NCBI RefSeq assembly: GCF_003391135.1
Contig: NZ_CP031455.1
Coordinates: 6,246,001-6,310,000 of the forward strand
DNA length: 64,000 nt
From: Streptoverticillium olivoreticuli subsp. olivoreticuli
Lineage (GTDB): Bacteria > Actinomycetota > Actinomycetes > Streptomycetales > Streptomycetaceae
Direction of reading: 5' to 3'
A model generated the notes under the pieces. It worked only from the letters and a program-made list of their open reading frames with translations, was not told where the DNA came from and ran no database searches. The translations under genes and the position numbers were made by a program. Shown in pieces: positions 45,270-52,769 of the stretch (positions within the stretch are counted from its first letter, which is position 1; each line of letters begins with the position of its first letter).

Positions 45270-45756
45270 CAAAGTCCTTTGGAAGTCCGCTTGACGGCCT
45301 CTGAGAGCCCTCGAATCGTGCGCACACGGCTAGGACGCTGTGCACACGTAAGACCCCAACTGCCCATGGGACTCCCATGGTTACTCATCGCCATGCAGTG
45401 CATGGGCGGCAAGCATCGGACCGGAAGAGGCGGAAGCATGAAGAGCGAAGCGCGAGCCAGGCTCGCCCGGATGGCGGCTCCCCGTGGCGCGAGCGGGGTG
45501 CTGGTGATCCGGCGCGACCTTGGGGAATCGGCTGATGGCCCGGACAGGTCCACCGGACCCCTGGCCCTCGCCCCGTGTCAGTGCGACCAGCACCGCGCAG
45601 GTGCGGGCGCGCCGGACTCCGCAGCATGGCCGGGCCTCGGGCGGGCCCAATGCTGATGCCGCGGCCGATCATCCCCCTGACCCGTACATCTGAAGTGTCT
45701 GATGAACGTCGGCCGGCCGACTCAACACCACCAGCCGAGACCACAGAGAGGCCGGA
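45270..45756. other. Intergenic region between XRE and SAHH-like genes
   Basis: It holds a direct repeat of GTGC(G)CACACG (45318-45328 and about 45339-45348). A weak plus-strand frame starting at 45438 (MKSEARARL, 72 residues) has GGAAG upstream and a Cys-containing tail but no recognisable homology. The SAHH-like gene start is preceded by GAGAGG. Confidence 0.4.
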
Positions 45757-46881
45757 ATGGAAACCTTCGAGCTCGCCCGCCTCGACGCCTACTTCGGACG
45801 CATCGCGTCGCGATTCGCGCCCGAGGAACGCCCGGTCTCGTTCCTGATCACGCACCTGCTGCCGGAGCGCCCGGCATTCGTGCGCGGAATCGCAGGGGTG
45901 ACCGAGCTGCGTGCCGTGCTGCCCAAGCCGAAGTCCGTGCACGCCGAAGCGCTGCGCCAGGTCGAGAGCGACGGTCACGCGTGCGACAGGTTGTCGCGTG
46001 ACATGTTCGCGGATCCTGATCGCGCCGTGCGGTACATCGAGGCGCGCGCCGCCGGACGTCCGGTCGTTCTTCTCGACGTAGGCGGGTACTTCGCCCCAGC
46101 CCTCAGCGCATTGTGCGACCGCTTCTCGGGGCGCTTGCTGGGGGTCGTCGAGGACACCGAGAACGGTCACCGCCGCTACGCCGACCTCGGCAAGCCGGCC
46201 TGCCCCGTCGTCTCCGTGGCACGCTCGCCGCTGAAGGACCCCGAGGACTTCCTCGTCGGGCAGTCGGTCGTCTTTTCCACCGAGGCGCTCATGCGCGGCC
46301 GGGGCGACATCCTGCACGGTCGCGCCGCGCTCGTGATCGGGTTCGGCAAGCTGGGCAGTTCCATTGCCCGTCTCCTGCATGCCAAGGGCGTACGGGTCAC
46401 GGTGTACGACATCGACCCCGTACGCCGCACACAGGCACTCTCGCAGGGCTTCGCAGTGGCCCGCGATCGCGAGACAGGGCTCAAGGACGCCGGGCTCGTG
46501 CTGTGTGCGACGGGCTCACTCGCGCTGCGCGGTGAGGACTTCCCGCGGTTGCGCAACGGCGCGTACGTGGCCACCGTGACCAGCAGCGAGGACGAACTCG
46601 AGCTCGCCGGACTGCCGGACGTCTACGAACGAGCCCACGTCGGCGACCACATCACTCGGTACCTCACGACCGGCCACTACTTCTACCTGCTCAACGGTGG
46701 CAACGCTGTGAACTTCCTGCACGGGGCCAGCGTGGGGCCGTTCATCTTCCTCGTGCAAGCCGAGATACTCGCCGCCTCCGCTGCGCTCGCTCGCGGGGAC
46801 CTGGACACCGGCCTGCACGAGATCAGCGCCGCCGACCGCGCTGTCATCGCGGCGACATGGCTCGACTACTTCAACCGATAG
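45757..46881 (+). CDS. S-adenosylhomocysteine hydrolase-like NAD-binding protein
   Basis: A 374-residue protein. Residues about 185-300 form the NAD-binding domain of the SAHH family (GRAALVIGFGKLGSSIARLL, then VYDIDPVRRTQAL and LVLCATGS). The N-terminal part only loosely follows SAHH (VLLDVGGYFAP, VVEDTENGH), and the C-terminus GHYFYLLNGGNAVNFLHG matches the family substrate loop (NxGHF). It is shorter than true SAHH (about 470-480), so another dehydrogenase-type reaction is likely. It is followed by a Nudix gene 8 nt later. Confidence 0.78.
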   Translation: METFELARLDAYFGRIASRFAPEERPVSFLITHLLPERPAFVRGIAGVTELRAVLPKPKSVHAEALRQVESDGHACDRLSRDMFADPDRAVRYIEARAAGRPVVLLDVGGYFAPALSALCDRFSGRLLGVVEDTENGHRRYADLGKPACPVVSVARSPLKDPEDFLVGQSVVFSTEALMRGRGDILHGRAALVIGFGKLGSSIARLLHAKGVRVTVYDIDPVRRTQALSQGFAVARDRETGLKDAGLVLCATGSLALRGEDFPRLRNGAYVATVTSSEDELELAGLPDVYERAHVGDHITRYLTTGHYFYLLNGGNAVNFLHGASVGPFIFLVQAEILAASAALARGDLDTGLHEISAADRAVIAATWLDYFNR

Positions 46882-46889
46882 GAGCAGGC

Positions 46890-47432
46890 GTGCCCATCGC
46901 GCCCCACCACATCCGCGACACCATCGACGACTACCTCGACGCACACCCCGAGGAGAAGACGCGGCTCGCGCCCGCCCTCGATCTCCTCGACGCCGAGGCC
47001 GATCTCACCTCGCGGAAGGAATTCCGGGGCCACGCCACGGCCGGGGCGATCCTCACCGACCCGGCCGGCCGCGTACTCCACATCCGGCACCTCGCGCTCG
47101 ACCGCTGGCTCCTCCCCGGCGGCCACATCGAGCCCGAGGACGCCCGACTCGTCGACGCGGCGCAGCGGGAACTGACCGAGGAGACAGGCATTCCGGCCTC
47201 GGCCGTCGTCCCCGCCGGGCTGTGCCCCGTACACATCGACGCGCACCCCATCCCGGCCAACGACGCCAAGGGCGAGCCCGAACACCAACACTTCGACTTC
47301 CGGTTCCTCTTCCGCACGTCGGCCGACATCGGCGAGATCCAGGCGGAGGAGGTCACTGCCGCAGCTTGGCGCAGTGCCGAGAACATCGAGGACGAGACCT
47401 TGCGCCGCCGCATCGTGCGGGCCTTGCGGTGA
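46890..47432 (+). CDS. Nudix hydrolase
   Basis: A 180-residue protein with a complete Nudix box at about 85-107 (GGHIEPEDARLVDAA, QRELTEETGI). GTG start at 46890 with GGAG six bases before, 8 nt after the SAHH-like stop, so one operon. An N-terminal helix of about 40 residues precedes the core. The substrate is probably linked to the partner enzyme product, which is unknown. Confidence 0.88.
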   Translation: MPIAPHHIRDTIDDYLDAHPEEKTRLAPALDLLDAEADLTSRKEFRGHATAGAILTDPAGRVLHIRHLALDRWLLPGGHIEPEDARLVDAAQRELTEETGIPASAVVPAGLCPVHIDAHPIPANDAKGEPEHQHFDFRFLFRTSADIGEIQAEEVTAAAWRSAENIEDETLRRRIVRALR

Positions 47433-47483
47433 CTGGCACCCTAGCCCCGGCCGACCCGTCGCCGGACGCCGTAACCGCGCACG

Positions 47484-47726
47484 TCAGGACAGCGAGGTGA
47501 CCGCTCGGCCGAAGTGAGGGGTGAAGAACCGGACCGTGCTGTCGGACAGGACATCGGGCCAGTGCTGACTGAAGACCGCGGCGGTGATCCTGGGGTCGAT
47601 CGCCGTCAGCGGTATTCCGATCGCGGTGTCGTGCGCTGTACGCGGCTGGTCGCCGTGACCGGGCGCGTCGATGACGGCGACATGGAATCCGCAGCTGGTC
47701 ACGAGACGCTGTGCCCGGCCCACCAT
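47484..47726 (-). pseudogene. Alpha/beta-hydrolase remnant with internal deletion
   Basis: An 80-residue frame. VAVIDAPGHGDQPRTAHD matches the early part of dienelactone-type hydrolases, and it is followed immediately by TAIGIPLTAIDPRITAAVF, which in full-length relatives comes over 100 residues later, just after the GxSMG nucleophile motif. The middle, including the catalytic Ser, and the 3' end are missing. Likely a dead gene. Confidence 0.6.
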
Positions 47727-47765
47727 CGCCGGATGCTGGGGCGCATGGGCAGGTGGTCGATCTCT

Positions 47766-48179
47766 TCAGCTGTGAGAACTTCTGGAACGCTGCTCGTTGA
47801 ACACGCGCAGCGCCTCACTGTCTCGTTCTTCGAGGTCGTAGTAGTGCGTGTCGGAGTGCACTACCTCGCTATAACCCCATCGCCCCCCGCAGATCAGTTC
47901 ACCGGACTCAGGAGGAGGCGTACCGGCTTCGCCAGCGGCAAATTCCCAGTGACCAGGAAGGCTCGAATCTTCCACTTCGAACAGCTGGAGCGGCAGCCAG
48001 GCGGGCTGATCGTAGTCGTCAGCTACGAGCACGGTCAGGGAACTGTTGAGCAAGGCCATCGCGAAGACTTCGTAAGAGCTGCCGATGGACAAGTCGTAGC
48101 GTGTCTCCGGAGTGTAGAAGAGGCCTTGGTGATACGGCCCGATATCTGATCCTTTATTAGCGACACACCTGACGATCAC
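47766..48179 (-). CDS. Immunity-like hypothetical protein
   Basis: A 137-residue acidic protein (MIVRCVANKGSD, LPLQLFEVEDSSLPGHWEF) resembling small immunity proteins of polymorphic toxins. It has no signal peptide. GGAGAG lies shortly before the ATG, and immediately upstream (stop 9 nt before the ATG) is the C-terminal remnant of a toxin gene. That arrangement (toxin tail, then immunity gene) is the basis for the call; no family name is claimed. Confidence 0.6.
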   Translation of the reverse strand: MIVRCVANKGSDIGPYHQGLFYTPETRYDLSIGSSYEVFAMALLNSSLTVLVADDYDQPAWLPLQLFEVEDSSLPGHWEFAAGEAGTPPPESGELICGGRWGYSEVVHSDTHYYDLEERDSEALRVFNEQRSRSSHS

Positions 48180-48187
48180 GAGCTCTC

Positions 48188-48265
48188 CTACTTGAATTTG
48201 CAGTCATCGACTTCACCGGTGACCTTATTACGTACGTGGTGAACCTCAACGCCGTTCACTCGCGC
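48188..48265 (-). pseudogene. Orphan C-terminal tail of a polymorphic toxin
   Basis: Too short for a normal gene: an open stretch of 25 codons ending in NGVEVHHVRNKVTGEVDD-x-KFK and a TAG. Stops lie just upstream in frame, so the rest is lost. Its sequence has the look of a nuclease-toxin C-terminus, and the stop is followed by GGAGAG and the immunity-like gene. This is read as the leftover of a displaced toxin cassette. Confidence 0.5.
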
Positions 48266-48496
48266 TCACTACTCCCCAGTCGCACCCGTCGCCTCCGAGC
48301 AACCGCTTCGTGATCTGGGCTGCGTGCGGGAGAACAGTCGGTCGTAGCGGAGGCTATGCGGTGGCCCCGTCCGTGCCCCCAATCCGAGGAGCGTGGGCGG
48401 GGCTTCGCGCTTGTTGGGCGCCGTCGGCCCGGGACCGTGTTCGTGTAAGTCGAGTTACTCGCCGCTACGTGTTCTGAATTCCGTGCTCGGGAGATT
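48266..48496. other. Non-coding stretch in the immunity array
   Basis: No frame with coding-like codon use was seen on either strand. It may contain further decayed toxin sequence upstream of the tail at 48188-48265. Confidence 0.35.
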
Positions 48497-48805
48497 TCAT
48501 GACGCCGTTTGAAGCCAGCTGCCGTCCTGGAACTCTGCGGGCACATCGTCCTTCCACGGATCGATGCCACGAGCCTCAAGTTCGTCGAACCACCGGTCCC
48601 GCTGAGATTCGGGCAGACGCTGACCGCACCACGGACAGAAGAGCATGCCGATGCGCGAGGTACCGCCGTCGTGGACGATCAGTCCGTACTCCCGGAACTT
48701 CGCACTGAAGTCAACGAGCGCGTCCGGGCAGGCGAACGGGTCGGCGTGGGTATCGCAGTGCCAGTCCACGTGGCGTGTCATCTCTTCACAACAGTGCTCA
48801 GTCAT
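48497..48805 (-). CDS. DUF6980 family protein
   Basis: A 102-residue protein rich in Cys and His: MTEHCCEEMTRHVDWHC near the start and FCPWCGQRLP in the middle suggest a zinc ribbon, followed by RDRWFDELEARGIDPW. This matches the small family DUF6980, common in actinobacterial immunity loci. ATG at 48805 with TAGGAG upstream. It follows the barstar-fusion gene by 69 nt on the same strand. Confidence 0.72.
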   Translation of the reverse strand: MTEHCCEEMTRHVDWHCDTHADPFACPDALVDFSAKFREYGLIVHDGGTSRIGMLFCPWCGQRLPESQRDRWFDELEARGIDPWKDDVPAEFQDGSWLQTAS

Positions 48806-48874
48806 CCGCTCATTCTCCTAGCCAAGGCAGATGGCCTCTTCCGGCATCGGCAGATCGGCAAGACGTGCGCCTCA

Positions 48875-50383
48875 TCATCGGAGGACGACTGTGACGCCGT
48901 AGCGTTCAAGGCGCTGCACTGTCTCCTCGAAGTAGTTGAGGTGCCCCTCGAGGTCGTATACGACCCCGGCCAGCGAGCGGCGTGCGATCTCCGCGTCGTG
49001 CCAGATCAGTGTGAAGGGCACTGCCACACCGAATCCACCCCCGAGACAGTCGTTGAACGCCTGCCATCCTGAGCCGAAGTACCCGCCAGGTCCAGCAAGC
49101 GCCTCGCCCATTGCGCAGTGCATGCTGGAGACGTCCGTGACGAATCTGCCGTCGAGGTGATACGTGGCGCCGGACTGGTCGGCACCCCTGTTGGTCCTGT
49201 TGTGGAATGCGAGCATGAGCCACTCATTCCTGCCCTCCGGGCTGTATTGAGCCCATTGGTTCAACGTGCTGGGGATCCCCTCATACCACGCTGCCCACAC
49301 CGGTCGGGCAAGCAGTGGCGGCGGGCTGTAGGGACCGTCGGCAAATGTGATGTCGATCAGGCCGCCGCCGAGAACAGAGGGGCCCGATTCCACGATGTTC
49401 AGATCAAGGCTCCTACGCGCCATCGGGCGGCCCGTACGGTCCAACGCCCATAGCTCGGCCCACCCTCCTCGCCGGGACTCCTGAAGCGTGGCGAGCAGTG
49501 GCTCCGCCGGCTGGCACCCGATGAGTGTCATCGGGACCTCGGCCGGGCCCGACCGCGCGATGCGGAGGCCGTCGACCGCCTCGCAGGATTCGATGAGGGA
49601 TTCATCTCCCTTGAACAGCTCGAACCGCGGTGACGCGGGCAGCTCGACGAGGCCCCAATCGGGCTCTTCCACCTCTGCCTCGACAACGATATCGAGCAGT
49701 GAAGGATTGCCGTCGTTCACCTGATGGGCCAGGACGACGGCATTGGACAGCTCCCACCATTCGACCGGGCGCTCGTCGTTTGAGACCTCGATGCACAGGT
49801 CGCCCAGTCGGCCATTCGTCGGGCCGGGCTGATCGATAATGGTACGTAGCCGGCCTTGTGGAGTACATCCGAGGAAGGTCAAACGTTCTCTCGGTGCTGG
49901 CTCCGGGGCTACGAACAGCCCATCGACATCAGCGCACCGTGTCAGCAACTGCTCGGCGCCGTCATTGTTCTCGGCCACCAGAAGGAACTTCGGAACACTC
50001 CCTCGGTGCGTCAGCTCATCAAGGGCAGCCTTGGCGGCTGCCACTACTTTCTCCCACAAGGGTGATGCCAGGAAAGCATCATCGGGGCTTTCAGCGCCAA
50101 CGGCATCGAGAACTTCGCCGAGGCAGCCTGCAAGCTCGGCCATCGCCCCAGCCTCCTCGTCGGATGCCAGGGTGAACCCAATGGTCGCGTAGGGGGCATC
50201 GAGAACCGTGGCATCGTCCAGGATGTTCACGTTGAGGGTGAAGTCGTCGAAGTACCCTGGGCTTGGGTACTGTCGATCAACCCAAACCCTCTTCTGATAC
50301 TCAGGATCTGAGAGCGCCCGTACCGCGGTAATTACTTCTGCCCTCATCTCGGGGAGTTGAATTGATCGAGGCTTGAGGTTCAT
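48875..50383 (-). CDS. SCO4402-barstar fusion immunity protein
   Basis: A 502-residue protein. Residues about 10-118 (MRAEVITAVRALSDPEYQKRVW; TIGFTLASDEEAGAMAELAG) match the SCO4402 family. About 120-170 and 240-290 are related units (VDGLFVAPEPxPRERLTFLGC; VDGLRIARSGPAEVPMTLIGC). The last 110 residues are a barstar-like RNase inhibitor (YHLDGRFVTDVSSMHCAMGEAL, GGYFGSGWQAFNDCLGGGFG). Barstar binds and blocks barnase-type RNases. The start overlaps the preceding gene stop as ATGA. No barnase gene lies in the window, so its target is elsewhere or lost. Confidence 0.82.
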   Translation of the reverse strand: MNLKPRSIQLPEMRAEVITAVRALSDPEYQKRVWVDRQYPSPGYFDDFTLNVNILDDATVLDAPYATIGFTLASDEEAGAMAELAGCLGEVLDAVGAESPDDAFLASPLWEKVVAAAKAALDELTHRGSVPKFLLVAENNDGAEQLLTRCADVDGLFVAPEPAPRERLTFLGCTPQGRLRTIIDQPGPTNGRLGDLCIEVSNDERPVEWWELSNAVVLAHQVNDGNPSLLDIVVEAEVEEPDWGLVELPASPRFELFKGDESLIESCEAVDGLRIARSGPAEVPMTLIGCQPAEPLLATLQESRRGGWAELWALDRTGRPMARRSLDLNIVESGPSVLGGGLIDITFADGPYSPPPLLARPVWAAWYEGIPSTLNQWAQYSPEGRNEWLMLAFHNRTNRGADQSGATYHLDGRFVTDVSSMHCAMGEALAGPGGYFGSGWQAFNDCLGGGFGVAVPFTLIWHDAEIARRSLAGVVYDLEGHLNYFEETVQRLERYGVTVVLR

Positions 50384-50970
50384 GGCTGGTTCTGCGTTTC
50401 CATTTGCAGGACGTGCGCGTCCTGAGGGCTTTGTTTGATCGAGCTGTCGGTGGGTGCCCCCATCTCTCCTGACAAGCAGTGCTCACCTGGCCAGGGCTCC
50501 GCCATCAGGATCACTTGATCGGTCTCAACGTCGAACCCGAGTGCCGGACGACTGTGGTTGCTGCCCTCGGAATCCATCAGCACCGGCTTACCCAGCCGCC
50601 GACCGATCGCCGTGAGGAAGCCGTAGAACACGTCGAGTCGTTCTTGGCCCTGGAGCTCCCGCAGGTCGACATCGAAGTCGATCTGCTTGGCCGAATAGAA
50701 GCGGAAGATCGCCAGCACATCAGCAGTCGGCCAGACCCGCAGCTGCGGGCACTCGGCGTCAGCCGGGCGGGACAGCGGCGCCTCCGCCCGAGGCACCGGA
50801 AGCATCGTCTCGCCTTCGGAGTATTGGTATTTCCAGCCGCTCGCGCCGACGAGGTCGAGAACCGCCTGCCAGTCCTGCACCGAAGTCTCGGGAACAATCA
50901 CGTCCGGCAGCGACCCCATCAGGCGGGGGTCGAAGAAGCATTTGACGTCGTCCCACAATAGATCAGCCAC
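50380..50970 (-). CDS. Immunity-associated hypothetical protein
   Basis: A 196-residue acidic protein (DVIVPETSVQDWQAVLDLV; FDVDLRELQGQERLDVFYGFL; GRRLGKPVLM) of a type repeatedly found next to SCO4402-family proteins in Streptomyces. GTG at 50970 was chosen with GGATGGCGGG upstream; an ORF start at 51024 is possible. It overlaps the SCO4402-barstar gene by 4 nt. Function not known; an immunity role is inferred from context. Confidence 0.65.
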   Translation of the reverse strand: MADLLWDDVKCFFDPRLMGSLPDVIVPETSVQDWQAVLDLVGASGWKYQYSEGETMLPVPRAEAPLSRPADAECPQLRVWPTADVLAIFRFYSAKQIDFDVDLRELQGQERLDVFYGFLTAIGRRLGKPVLMDSEGSNHSRPALGFDVETDQVILMAEPWPGEHCLSGEMGAPTDSSIKQSPQDAHVLQMETQNQP

Positions 50971-51049
50971 CCCGCCATCCTGCCCGCCGCACTCTCTCGA
51001 CGCATACCCGATTTCCTTGCCCAACCCATAGGGGTCCCTGCGGCAGCGG

Positions 51050-51739
51050 CTACCGGGCGGCGGTGGTCGGCTCAGGGGTAACGGATACCTCTTGCATGGC
51101 GGTCAGCTTCCGTACGAAGAGAATGGCGAAGACGGCCGCAGCAATGGACAGCAGGTCGGAAATCATCACGACGGTCGCAGCCTGCCGCAGGGCGTGCGCG
51201 GAATCCGCGTGGTTGTAGAAGGTCGAGCCGATCCTGTCGACCGCCAGGGCTCCGATCCACAGGAACCACCACGCCTTCACCGGCGCATAGGACACCTTGC
51301 GCCAAGAGCCGTCGGATGTGGACTGGGCGCTGACCTCCCACACCTGGCGGGCCACGCGGTACGGCAGCCACAGGTTGGCGACCGGCACGAACCAGGCGCC
51401 GATGGCCCAGCCGCGGCCCATCGTGCAGATGTTCTGGGCGAAGTATTCGGCGTTGACCCGGGCGCGATGGAACCAGACGATGAAGACGACGGCCGTGGCG
51501 AGCATGCTCACCGCCTGCCAGAGGCCGGCCGCCGCGTACAAAACGTCAGCACGGGACAGGTCTTCGTCACTGGTGGACAGCACGTCACCCATCAACGAGT
51601 AGACGTTGTAATCGGCGTAGACCGCGAAGAGGTCGGCGACCGCGGTCAATGCGAGCAGCACGGTAACGGCTGTCGCCCAGCCACGCGATGGCTGACGGGC
51701 AGGTCTGCCGACCGATACCGGGACAGCGTTGAAGGACAT
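51050..51739 (-). CDS. DUF4328 membrane protein
   Basis: A 229-residue protein with four to five hydrophobic helices (GWATAVTVLLALTAVADLFA; AVSMLATAVVFIVWFHRARV). The motif RGWAIGAWFVPVANLWLPY is the DUF4328 signature. These proteins are frequent in actinobacteria and of unknown function. Its own promoter region (51740 onward) is A-rich on the plus strand just after the start. Confidence 0.85.
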   Translation of the reverse strand: MSFNAVPVSVGRPARQPSRGWATAVTVLLALTAVADLFAVYADYNVYSLMGDVLSTSDEDLSRADVLYAAAGLWQAVSMLATAVVFIVWFHRARVNAEYFAQNICTMGRGWAIGAWFVPVANLWLPYRVARQVWEVSAQSTSDGSWRKVSYAPVKAWWFLWIGALAVDRIGSTFYNHADSAHALRQAATVVMISDLLSIAAAVFAILFVRKLTAMQEVSVTPEPTTAAR

Positions 51740-51951
51740 GGTTCGGAACCCCCCACGGGAACAAAAAAGCGCACTCGCTCAGGCGGGCGCAGAAAGGAAC
51801 ATACGCCACTTTAGATGTCATGCCCAACGAAAATCGTGCGAAGCTGGAGGCCGGATGACCTGGCGGGTAATCGACGCCCGCCCGCAGGCAGCGCTGGGGA
51901 TCAGCTCAAGCAGCGGTGTGCCCGCGGGTGGCTTGATCAGGCTGCGGCAAC

Positions 51952-52230
51952 ATGGACCAGCCGTACGCGCACGTAGAGATCACGTGCAGCGTGGTTCCTG
52001 AAGCAGGGGCGAATGCGTGGGCGCATCGCGTGGATGTGTTCGTCGGCGCGGCCGGACTGGACGCTCGGGTGGTCGTCGAGGGCAAGCTCCCATGTCCGAA
52101 TCCGGAGCGGTCTCACCACTGCCGCCGTCAAACGGCACGAGGCCCTCCTGAGACTTCAGGAGGGCCTCGTTTCAAGGCTGCCGAGATGTCACTGACGTCG
52201 TGCAGTTGGCCTTGCCTACCCTGTCGATGA
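51952..52230 (+). pseudogene. Possible fragment of a coding gene
   Basis: The first 45 codons (MDQPYAHVEITCSVVPEAG) have coding-like codon use, but the frame then runs straight through a strong terminator hairpin at 52137, so the C-terminal part is unlikely to be real. No family recognised. Perhaps a decayed gene. Confidence 0.3.
52137..52170. terminator. Terminator hairpin
   Basis: ACGAGGCCCTCCTGA, GACT loop, and its perfect complement: a 15-bp stem inside the possible fragment, followed by TTC. Confidence 0.7.
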
Positions 52231-52348
52231 TGCTTCGAAGGTCGGCAGAATTTGGGCCACTCGTGACGCGGTTTTGACACATCGGCTCTTCCGCGACAGC
52301 TTGGGCGGTACGCTTATTTCTATCGCTTAATCGCTGGAGGTAAACCCG

Positions 52349-52402
52349 ATGGGTCCTCTGAAATTTCAGCCCGTCCTCATTATTTCGCCCCGAGTCGGTT
52401 AG
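52349..52402 (+). CDS. Candidate 17-residue small ORF
   Basis: MGPLKFQPVLIISPRVG with GGAGG eight bases before the ATG, in an otherwise gene-free 52171-52422 stretch. TTGACA occurs at 52277 but no good -10 is paired with it. It could be a leader peptide or a truncated gene. Weakly supported. Confidence 0.3.
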   Translation: MGPLKFQPVLIISPRVG

Positions 52403-52422
52403 TGCTGAGGAAGGCGACTCCG

Positions 52423-52752
52423 CTACTCACTCGGGCGCCCCGCCTGCAGGAACTGTCGATAAACGAGATCTAGCAGTGCTGCGTATGCGTGCTGCGAGCG
52501 GGCGACGGTTTGGTCGTCACCCGATGCTATGTCACCGAGTCGATCCATTCGCCGCATCAGCGCTTGAAGCATTGCGAGGACATCAACGGGTGCTGGCTTG
52601 AAGATCCCGCGTTCCACATATCGGATCACCGTCGTCACATATTCGTCGGCTTCCGCCAGATCGCTGCGCGTCAGAATCAGATCCTTGCTCGACCCGCTCC
52701 GGGGGAACGGCAGATTGCGCCATAGGGTGTAGGCGTCAATGAAGCTGAGCAT
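52423..52752 (-). CDS. Probable cognate immunity protein of the large toxin
   Basis: A 109-residue helical protein (MLSFIDAYTLWRNLPF; DEYVTTVIRYVERG; VDVLAMLQALMRRMDRLGD). ATG at 52752 has GAGGAAA seven bases upstream and lies 17 nt after the toxin stop, the normal place for an immunity gene. No family recognised; the call rests on position, size and strand. Confidence 0.68.
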   Translation of the reverse strand: MLSFIDAYTLWRNLPFPRSGSSKDLILTRSDLAEADEYVTTVIRYVERGIFKPAPVDVLAMLQALMRRMDRLGDIASGDDQTVARSQHAYAALLDLVYRQFLQAGRPSE

Positions 52753-52769
52753 CGTGTTTTCCTCTATTT

